From Bacteroidetes bacterium ADurb.Bin217 (lineage in GTDB: Bacteria > Bacteroidota > Bacteroidia > Bacteroidales > UBA1715), in NCBI GenBank assembly GCA_002069975.1, contig MWCJ01000026.1, positions 1-38,874 of the forward strand: DNA of 38,874 nt. The letters run 5' to 3'. Every line of letters begins with the position of its first letter. Positions within the stretch are counted from its first letter, which is position 1. Position numbers and translations under genes: made by a program. The notes under the pieces were generated by a model. It worked only from the letters and a program-made list of their open reading frames with translations. It searched no databases and was not told the DNA's origin. Positions 33,575-38,874 of this stretch are shown in pieces.

Positions 33575-34860
33575 AAAATATATTCAATACATTTTTTGTC
33601 CGTATTGCCTCAGCCGCAATTAATTTACTGATTGCAATTATCATATCAAGATATTTAGGAGCTGAAATAAAAGGTGAACAAGGTATTTTTCTCACATCTG
33701 TTTCATTACTTCATATAATAATGTCGGTAGTAGGATTAGGAGCAATAGTATATTTATTGCCACGAATATCATATACAAAACTTATAGTCCCCACGTATGT
33801 TTGGATTGGCATTATTTCAATAGTGAGTATATTTATACTACCTATAATACAGCCGACACTCAGCACATATAGTACTCATATAATAATAATTACATGCATA
33901 TTAACTATTACCAATGTACATATAAGCACATTTATTGCACGCGAAAAAATTATACTTGCAAACACCCTCACACTTATTCAAATTGGATTGTTAATACTGA
34001 GTTTATTACTATGTATTTTTATACTGAAACAACAAACCGTGTATTCTTATATATATTCGTTATATATATCATATAGTACAACATTACTCATATGCTATAT
34101 AGTTTCGTATAAACATTTCACATGTAAATTTAAAGAAATATCAATTAATACGATTATACAATCCGGCAAAGAACTCTTGCACTATGGATTTTTTAATCAA
34201 TTAGATATATTTGCTCAAATGCTTAGTTTTCGATTTAGCTATTATATTCTATCGAGTTATGTTGGGAATAAAGAAGTGGGAGTGTATTCAGTTTCCGTAT
34301 CTATTATAGAATCTATATGGCTAATAAGTCGAAGTATAAGTTCGGTACAACATGCCCGTATAGTAAATACTCGAGATTTTAGTGCAAACACCCAATTAAC
34401 AATTCAGTTTATAAAAATTGGCAGTTTTCTAACATGCATTGCAATAGTTGTATTATTGCTTGTGCCAAATAGTTTGTATATTTTTATATTTGGCAACGAA
34501 TTTTTCGAAGTTAAAAGTATTATTGTAGTATTATCGCCGGGAGTAGCTTTTTTTGGCACTTCGTTTATGATAAGCGGATTATTTTCGGGAATAGGGAAAC
34601 AATATATAAATAGTATAGCAGCAATAACCGGTCTTATAGTTACAATAGCAGGAGCCTACATAACCATACCAATATGGGGAATTTACGGAGCTGCTGCAAC
34701 AGCAACCATAGCATACACTGCAACAACTGTAGTAAAACTTGTATATTTCAAACAACAAGCACATATTTCATGGAACTCATTTTTCATAACAAAACAAGAC
34801 ATTGCCTACGGCAAACAAGAAATAATTGCTAGATTATCGAAATATGGATTATACCGATAA
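33568..34860 (+). CDS. Polysaccharide flippase (Wzx-like, MOP superfamily)
   Basis: Predicted to flip lipid-linked saccharide units across the cytoplasmic membrane. The 430-residue protein is almost entirely hydrophobic, with about 12 membrane helices. It begins NIFNTFFVRIASAAINLLIA, then ISRYLGAEIKGEQGIFL, a pattern typical of Wzx/MATE-like transporters, and near the end has ISGLFSGIGKQYINSIAAI and TIPIWGIYGAAATATIAYT. It overlaps the GT4 gene by 7 bp, so a GT4-plus-flippase step of glycan assembly is likely. The 3' end overlaps the convergent cysteine-cluster gene by 12 bp. Confidence 0.9.
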   Translation: MLKNIFNTFFVRIASAAINLLIAIIISRYLGAEIKGEQGIFLTSVSLLHIIMSVVGLGAIVYLLPRISYTKLIVPTYVWIGIISIVSIFILPIIQPTLSTYSTHIIIITCILTITNVHISTFIAREKIILANTLTLIQIGLLILSLLLCIFILKQQTVYSYIYSLYISYSTTLLICYIVSYKHFTCKFKEISINTIIQSGKELLHYGFFNQLDIFAQMLSFRFSYYILSSYVGNKEVGVYSVSVSIIESIWLISRSISSVQHARIVNTRDFSANTQLTIQFIKIGSFLTCIAIVVLLLVPNSLYIFIFGNEFFEVKSIIVVLSPGVAFFGTSFMISGLFSGIGKQYINSIAAITGLIVTIAGAYITIPIWGIYGAAATATIAYTATTVVKLVYFKQQAHISWNSFFITKQDIAYGKQEIIARLSKYGLYR

Positions 34861-35340
34861 TTGTTTCATAATATGATATACAGCAGGACACACCGACACA
34901 TTTTCTTTAGTAATACGCGTTAATTGCTCAAATCGTCTTCTATCGGTATGGGGATATTCGCGACAAGCACGAGGGCGAGCTTCATAAACAGAGCAATAAT
35001 TATCGGGCATCAAAAAAGGACATGGACTTTGAGTAAACATGTATAAGCCATCGGTATCGAGAGTAAAATAGAGTTCTACCAACTTCGAAGGTTTGAGTTT
35101 TAGAAATTTTGACAGACGTTGTATATCAGCGTCGGTAATACCCGGACTAATTGATTTGCAACAATTTGCACAATCCAAACAATCTATTTGAGAAAACACT
35201 CGAATATGTAAATTATGAACATGAGCATCTAAATCTTTAGGAACTTTCCGTTTAATACTTTGAAATTTCGACAAAATATCGGTATCGCAAATTGGCTTTG
35301 GTAAAACCAAAAAATCAGACACAATTTTATTTGAATACAT
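34849..35340 (-). CDS. YkgJ-family cysteine-cluster protein
   Basis: Predicted metal-binding protein (zinc or Fe-S) of 163 residues. The N-terminal part has CLDCANCCKSI (Cys54, Cys57, Cys60, Cys61). A second group is CPFLMPDNYCSVYEARPRACREYPH (pieces: CPFL from Cys107, YCSVYEARPRAC with Cys116 and Cys126). These are the signature of the YkgJ family. Function is unknown; some relatives are linked to RNA or flagellar modification. It is convergent with the flippase gene (12-bp overlap) and divergent from the tRNA-Ser gene. It is likely a solitary transcript. Confidence 0.88.
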   Translation of the reverse strand: MYSNKIVSDFLVLPKPICDTDILSKFQSIKRKVPKDLDAHVHNLHIRVFSQIDCLDCANCCKSISPGITDADIQRLSKFLKLKPSKLVELYFTLDTDGLYMFTQSPCPFLMPDNYCSVYEARPRACREYPHTDRRRFEQLTRITKENVSVCPAVYHIMKQLSV

Positions 35341-35444
35341 ACGCTATAACAAAAAATACAATGCACAAAAGTAGAAGTATTCTTATAAAATTAAAATTTA
35401 ATAAAAAATTATCATTAAAAAATAGTTGATATTCAATTTTTATG

Positions 35445-35452
35445 TATTTTTG
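35445..35452 (+). promoter_or_regulatory. Promoter -7 element of tRNA-Ser
   Basis: TATTTTTG matches TAnnTTTG and ends 10 bases before the tRNA 5' end, as expected for a transcript starting just upstream of it. A TTG stands at 35426-35428, with a 16-base spacer, shorter than usual. Confidence 0.55.
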
Positions 35453-35462
35453 GCATTGGAAG

Positions 35463-35552
35463 GGAGAGGTGTCCGAGTGGTTGAAGGAGCACGCCTGGAA
35501 AGTGTGTATGCCGCCTGAAACGGCATCGAGGGTTCGAATCCCTCTCTCTCCG
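35463..35552 (+). tRNA. tRNA-Ser (anticodon GGA)
   Basis: A 90-nt class II tRNA. The acceptor arm is GGAGAGG (35463-35469) with TCTCTCC (35545-35551) and discriminator G at 35552. The anticodon stem CACGC/GTGTG encloses loop CTGGAAA, so the anticodon is GGA (reads UCC and UCU). The long variable arm (stem GCCG...CGGC) is typical of serine tRNA. The T-arm is GAGGG-TTCGAAT-CCCTC. The CCA end is not encoded. Confidence 0.97.
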
Positions 35553-35623
35553 CGTAGAATTAGAATGTAAACAAATAATATAATAAATTAAAAACTAAAC
35601 ATTAATTAAAATAACAGAACATT

Positions 35624-36421
35624 ATGAAAAAGTTATTTGCACTTTTAGCGGTTATTGGTCTTTTAAGCGTAACCGGATTTTCTCAAGAAACAAAACAAGA
35701 CTCAACGTCAACAGATTCAACGGTAACAGCGGTAGATTCTACAAAAGCTGCAACAAGTGCAGAAGAAGTTGGTCCAACTGAAGAAAAAGGCTTACACCAA
35801 GTAATTAAAGAAAAATTTATTGAAGGTGGTGCTGGATTTATGGCATTCGTGGTGTTGTGTTTAATTTTAGGTCTTGCTATTGCTATTGAGCGTATTATTT
35901 ACCTTAATCTTGCAACTACAAACACTGAAAAATTATTGAAAAAAGTAGAAGACGCATTACAATCAGGCGGTAAAGATGCAGCATTAGAAGTATGTCGCAA
36001 CACTCCTGGTCCTGTAGCAAGTATTTTCTATCAAGGTATCAGCCGCAGTGATGAAGGTGCTGAAATAGTAGAAAAAACTGTAGTGTCATACGGAAGTGTT
36101 CAAATGGGATTATTAGAAAAAGGATTATCTTGGTTATCATTATTTATTGCACTTGCTCCTATGTTAGGATTCTTAGGAACTGTGGTTGGTATGATTCAAG
36201 CATTTGATGCTATAGCAATTGCAGGTGATATTTCTCCTACACTTGTTGCAAGTGGTATTAAAGTAGCACTTATTACTACTGTAGGCGGTTTGATAGTAGC
36301 TATGATATTACAAGTTTTCTATAATTATTTAATTTCAAAAGTGGATTCATTAACTACTGATATGGAAGATGCATCAATTTCACTTGTTGATATAATAGTT
36401 AAATATAATGCGAAAAAATAA
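35624..36421 (+). CDS. exbB: MotA/TolQ/ExbB proton-channel protein
   Basis: Inner-membrane proton channel that energises TonB-dependent transport with ExbD. The 265-residue protein has a signal-like helix (MKKLFALLAVIGLLSVTGFS) and an acidic Ser/Thr-rich linker (about 21-55), as is common for Bacteroidota ExbB. Then come three membrane helices (about 70-92, 166-188, 210-234). The family core is LSLFIALAPMLGFLGTVVGM (171-190) and SGIKVALITTVGGLIVA (210-226), including the conserved Thr and Gly residues of the proton path. The gene is followed by a hairpin, an unknown membrane protein and two exbD genes. No tonB gene is seen within the window. Confidence 0.94.
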   Translation: MKKLFALLAVIGLLSVTGFSQETKQDSTSTDSTVTAVDSTKAATSAEEVGPTEEKGLHQVIKEKFIEGGAGFMAFVVLCLILGLAIAIERIIYLNLATTNTEKLLKKVEDALQSGGKDAALEVCRNTPGPVASIFYQGISRSDEGAEIVEKTVVSYGSVQMGLLEKGLSWLSLFIALAPMLGFLGTVVGMIQAFDAIAIAGDISPTLVASGIKVALITTVGGLIVAMILQVFYNYLISKVDSLTTDMEDASISLVDIIVKYNAKK

Positions 36422-36432
36422 ATAAAATATAC

Positions 36433-36459
36433 TTGACTGTCAATAATATTGACAGTCAA
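36433..36459 (+). terminator. Perfect 12-bp inverted repeat after exbB
   Basis: TTGACTGTCAAT (36433-36444) and ATTGACAGTCAA (36448-36459) pair perfectly around a 3-base loop, 12 bases past the exbB stop. Only a short T/A-rich run follows (TATTTTAT). It could be a partial terminator, an mRNA-stabilising hairpin or a processing site that sets exbB above the downstream genes. Confidence 0.6.
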
Positions 36460-36500
36460 TATTTTATAATACAATCGTATAAACTAAAAATAATATTCAA

Positions 36501-37115
36501 ATGAATTTTAATAAAATTTTTAAAATAGTATCTATTTCATTATTTGCAATATCAGTTATTGTAAGTGTAATGTATATAGGGGCAGCTTCGCAAAAAAATT
36601 GTTTAGCGTGTAAGTTGCCGGTGTGTGAAAAAATAGATGCCAACGGAGAAAAATATCTTGCTCCTGCTGATGAATGTGCAATGACGTACGATGAAATCAA
36701 AGCAATGGAACAAGAAACTATCCAACGAAACAAAGATTTTGGAACGAATGATCCGGTAGAAGTTGCTGAATGTTCGAAAGAATGTATTAACTACGCGGGT
36801 AGTTTCATGATGTTTACTATTGTTATTACTATTATTGCAATAGTGTTGGCATTACTATTTTCTGTATATATGCTTATAGTTGATCCTAAAAAAATAAAAG
36901 GTGTACTTATAGGAATTGGAAGCATTGGACTTATTACTCTTCTTTCTTACTTGTTTTCTTCTGATTCAATTCCTACAATTTTAGGATATAACAATATTAT
37001 AACATTAGCCGAAGTAAAAATGGTTGATACAATGTTGTTTATGACATACATTTTGTTGGCTGTAGCATTTATAAGTATACTGTATACTAATATTATAAAA
37101 ATATTTAAAAAATAA
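36501..37115 (+). CDS. Membrane protein of unknown function within the exb operon
   Basis: No family recognised. The 204-residue protein has four predicted membrane helices: about 7-28, 100-126 (MMFTIVITIIAIVLALLFSV), 131-150 and 180-200. Between the first two is a hydrophilic loop with six cysteines (34, 37, 42, 59, 91, 95; CLACKLPVC and CSKEC). If the loop is periplasmic, as inferred from the N-terminal helix, it could form disulphides or bind metal. Its position between exbB and the exbD genes suggests an accessory role in TonB energy transduction. Similar unnamed genes occur at this place in other Bacteroidota, but their function is not known to me. The ATG at 36501 is the first start. 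Confidence 0.8.
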   Translation: MNFNKIFKIVSISLFAISVIVSVMYIGAASQKNCLACKLPVCEKIDANGEKYLAPADECAMTYDEIKAMEQETIQRNKDFGTNDPVEVAECSKECINYAGSFMMFTIVITIIAIVLALLFSVYMLIVDPKKIKGVLIGIGSIGLITLLSYLFSSDSIPTILGYNNIITLAEVKMVDTMLFMTYILLAVAFISILYTNIIKIFKK

Positions 37116-37121
37116 TTAATG

Positions 37122-37155
37122 GCACAACTTCAAAAGAGTTGTGCTATTATTTTTA
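37122..37155 (+). terminator. Hairpin with T-rich tail between the membrane protein and exbD
   Basis: GCACAACT (37122-37129) and AGTTGTGC (37137-37144) form an 8-bp stem with a 7-base loop, followed by TATTATTTTTAA. This is terminator-like and lies between two genes of the same operon, so it may act as an attenuator or be partly read through. It also shows that an earlier frame opening at 37119 is not the true exbD start. Confidence 0.7.
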
Positions 37156-37169
37156 AAAAACATACAATT

Positions 37170-37757
37170 ATGGCTCGAAGACCGTTTCCGGAAATTAACT
37201 CAGCATCTATGGCAGATATTGCATTTATGCTTTTAATTTTCTTCTTGGTAGCTACCACAATGGATTCCGACAAAGGTATATTCCGTGTGTTACCTCCGTA
37301 TATAGACAAACCTATTCAAGATGAACCTATTAAAGTATTGGATAAAAACTTGTTTGTGGTTTTGATAAATAAAGACGACAGATTAATGGTTGAAAAAAAA
37401 CCTATGCATCCCGATGATTTACGAAAAGCTTGTAAGGATTTTTTAACCAATATGAATAATGATGAAGCTGATAAAATCTATCCTGAATATAATGTAGAAA
37501 CTATTGAAGGTATTGGAAATGTAAAAGTAACCAAAGGAATAGTTAGTATTCAAAATGACCGTGGTACTTCATACGATAAATACATTGAAATACAAAACGA
37601 AATAGTTGCAGCTTACAATGAGGTTAAAGACGAATATTCTAAACAATATTTTAGAAAACCTTTTAAAGATTTGAACGAGGATCAACAAAAAGCTATTAAA
37701 GCATTAATACCTCAACGTATTTCAGAAGCTGAACCTAAAAATATTGGAGGAAAATAA
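37170..37757 (+). CDS. exbD: ExbD/TolR biopolymer transport protein (first copy)
   Basis: Predicted peptidoglycan/TonB-coupling partner of ExbB. ATG 37170 gives MARRPFPEINSASMADIAFM, the normal ExbD N-terminus; the upstream frame (37119) runs through the hairpin and is rejected. The 195-residue product has a short cytoplasmic tail, the membrane helix ADIAFMLLIFFLVATTM with the essential Asp16 in the helix, and a periplasmic domain. That domain is longer than in E. coli ExbD (141), with an inserted region (about 85-150, NDEADKIYPEYNVETIEG...) characteristic of this phylum's first copy. One base separates it from the second exbD. Confidence 0.92.
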   Translation: MARRPFPEINSASMADIAFMLLIFFLVATTMDSDKGIFRVLPPYIDKPIQDEPIKVLDKNLFVVLINKDDRLMVEKKPMHPDDLRKACKDFLTNMNNDEADKIYPEYNVETIEGIGNVKVTKGIVSIQNDRGTSYDKYIEIQNEIVAAYNEVKDEYSKQYFRKPFKDLNEDQQKAIKALIPQRISEAEPKNIGGK

Positions 37758-37758
37758 T

Positions 37759-38235
37759 ATGGCAAAATTTAGAAAAGATGGTAAAAAAGTTGCTCCGGGA
37801 ATTTCTACTGCTTCATTACCGGACATCGTATTTATGTTGTTGTTTTTCTTTATGGTTACAACCACAATGCGTGAAAGTACGTTATTGGTAAAAAAACCTA
37901 AACTCCCTAAAGCAACCGAATTAACAAAATTAGAAAAAAAATCTTTGGTAAGTAGTATATATGTTTCAACTCCTTCTATAGATTTACAAGCTGTATTTGG
38001 AACACAACCGGTAGTGCAACTTAATGAATCTATTGAAGACATATCAAAGATTGCTCGCTTTGTACAATTAGAAAGAGAAGCTCGTAATCCAAACGATAGA
38101 GATTTTTTAACGATGAACCTTAAAGTTGATTCCAAAACAAAAATGGGTATCATTAGTGACATAAAAATGGAATTACGTAAAGCAAATGCTCTTAAGCTTA
38201 ACTATAGTGCATTACCTAAAGCAAATAAAAAATAA
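37759..38235 (+). CDS. exbD: ExbD/TolR biopolymer transport protein (second copy)
   Basis: Second ExbD partner of 158 residues. ATG 37759 follows a Shine-Dalgarno-like GGAGG (37746-37750) by eight bases. The protein starts MAKFRKDGKKVAPGISTASL and has the membrane helix PDIVFMLLFFFMVTTTM with the essential Asp22. The periplasmic part is closer in size to standard ExbD than that of the first copy. The two copies share little sequence beyond the helix, so they are old paralogs, possibly forming a mixed dimer under one ExbB pentamer. The unit ends at a strong terminator. Confidence 0.93.
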   Translation: MAKFRKDGKKVAPGISTASLPDIVFMLLFFFMVTTTMRESTLLVKKPKLPKATELTKLEKKSLVSSIYVSTPSIDLQAVFGTQPVVQLNESIEDISKIARFVQLEREARNPNDRDFLTMNLKVDSKTKMGIISDIKMELRKANALKLNYSALPKANKK

Positions 38236-38252
38236 AATAACTTTCATGATAT

Positions 38253-38288
38253 AAAAAAAAGCGATGTAATTTAACATCGCTTTTTTTT
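38253..38288. terminator. Bidirectional rho-independent terminator
   Basis: GCGATGT (38261-38267) and ACATCGC (38274-38280) pair with a 6-base loop. They are flanked by an A-run on the left and a T-run on the right, so it terminates the exb operon on the plus strand and the sugar kinase on the minus strand. Confidence 0.88.
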
Positions 38289-38331
38289 TATACTATTTTT
38301 AATAATCTATCTTAACGTCAACTACGTAAAT

Positions 38332-38874
38332 TTATTTTGATTGTACAGAATAATCCGTCAATTTTCTAAACTGTTCAATTCTTAAAGCTATTTGAGATGT
38401 TGTCAATTGTTCAATATTTTCTGTACCCATTTTCTCAACAGTAAACGATGCCATTGCGGAACCAACAATTAAAGCAGCTTTCATAGTTTCAAAATCTATA
38501 TTGTTCTGTTGAGCTATATATCCTATAAAACCACCTGCAAAAGTATCGCCGGCACCTGTTGGGTCTATTACTGTTTCTAATGGTAATGCCGGAGCATAAA
38601 ACATTTGATTGTCGCCAAATAATAAAGCTCCATGCTCACCCTTTTTAATAATAACAAATCGTGGCCCCATAGCCATTATTTTTTTTGCAGCTATAGGTAA
38701 CGAATACTCACCCGACAGTTGACGAGCTTCTTCTTCATTTATAGTAAGAACATCAACCAACGCTATTGTTTTAAGTAATTCATCGAGTAGAATGTCCATC
38801 CAAAAATTCATAGTATCCATTACTATAAGTTTAGGTCGAACGTGCAATCGTTCAATAACTTGGCGTTGCACTAT
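38332..38874 (-). CDS. PfkB-family carbohydrate kinase (5' end outside window)
   Basis: C-terminal 180 codons of a ribokinase/adenosine-kinase-type sugar kinase. The frame is open to the window edge (the last codons read I-V-Q-R), so the apparent GTG at 38871 is not a start. Visible features are VLTINEEEARQLSG, FVIIKKGEHGALLF and the hallmark VIDPTGAGDTFAGGFIGY, where the Asp of GAGD (109 from the GTG) is the catalytic base. The C-terminal helices follow. The missing N-terminal half holds the sugar-binding lid, so the substrate cannot be judged. It converges with exbD at the shared terminator. Confidence 0.92.
   Translation of the reverse strand: MVQRQVIERLHVRPKLIVMDTMNFWMDILLDELLKTIALVDVLTINEEEARQLSGEYSLPIAAKKIMAMGPRFVIIKKGEHGALLFGDNQMFYAPALPLETVIDPTGAGDTFAGGFIGYIAQQNNIDFETMKAALIVGSAMASFTVEKMGTENIEQLTTSQIALRIEQFRKLTDYSVQSK

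Noticed and set aside
37119..37169. Upstream extension of the first exbD
   Set aside because: The extra 17 codons run through a terminator-like hairpin, and the normal ExbD N-terminus begins at ATG 37170.
1..38874. Prophage, integrative element, transposase or defence island
   Set aside because: No integrase, transposase, phage structural gene, att-like repeat or restriction/defence gene other than the toxin-antitoxin pair was seen.

Overview
The window is AT-rich (roughly one third GC by eye) and comes from a member of the Bacteroidota, most likely class Bacteroidia. The evidence is the gene content: a TonB-dependent receptor with a carboxypeptidase-like N-terminal domain, a GIN-domain (DUF2807) surface protein, an ExbB with a signal-peptide extension followed by two ExbD genes, several lipoproteins with Bacteroidota-style lipoboxes, ECF sigma factors without neighbouring anti-sigma genes, and TAnnTTTG promoter elements. 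Most genes are chromosomal and housekeeping-like. There is no prophage, transposase, CRISPR array or secondary-metabolite cluster.

Left part (1-8.3 kb): the N-terminus of a secreted protein and a secreted GH27 alpha-galactosidase (minus strand); a large AddA/RecB-like UvrD helicase-nuclease; a 340-bp gap with REP-like hairpins; then a plus-strand run of a membrane GT2 glycosyltransferase, an ECF sigma factor, rsmG and a protein of unknown function. 8.3-16.3 kb: a small lipoprotein, ppk1 overlapping tail-to-tail a second ECF sigma gene, a two-gene unit of a LETM1-like protein and an unknown protein, a class I CPD-type photolyase, and a HTH/PIN toxin-antitoxin pair with its own promoter.

Middle (16.4-24.8 kb) is the surface-protein region. 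A minus-strand trio encodes an LA_2272-type 16-residue-repeat protein, a TonB-dependent receptor and a GIN-domain adhesin-like protein. Plus-strand genes encode a lipoprotein overlapping a CE2-like SGNH esterase, a lipoprotein gene interrupted by an in-frame TAA, and an exported protein with a long Lys/Glu/Pro tail.

Right part (24.8-38.9 kb): a minus-strand unit of recQ, a small HAD phosphatase and priA (DNA repair and replication restart); plus-strand kdsD (KDO precursor synthesis), a U32 peptidase-like RNA-modification protein, a GT4 glycosyltransferase and a Wzx-like flippase (envelope polysaccharide); a convergent YkgJ-like cysteine-cluster protein; tRNA-Ser(GGA); the exbB - unknown membrane protein - exbD - exbD energy-transduction operon with two internal hairpins; and a truncated PfkB-family sugar kinase entering from the right edge.

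I see no clearly new multi-gene defence or biosynthetic system. The items most worth checking are the interrupted lipoprotein, the LETM1-like gene pair, the repeat-protein/receptor/GIN trio, the Cys-rich membrane protein inside the exb operon with its flanking hairpins, and the AddA-like gene with no AddB beside it.
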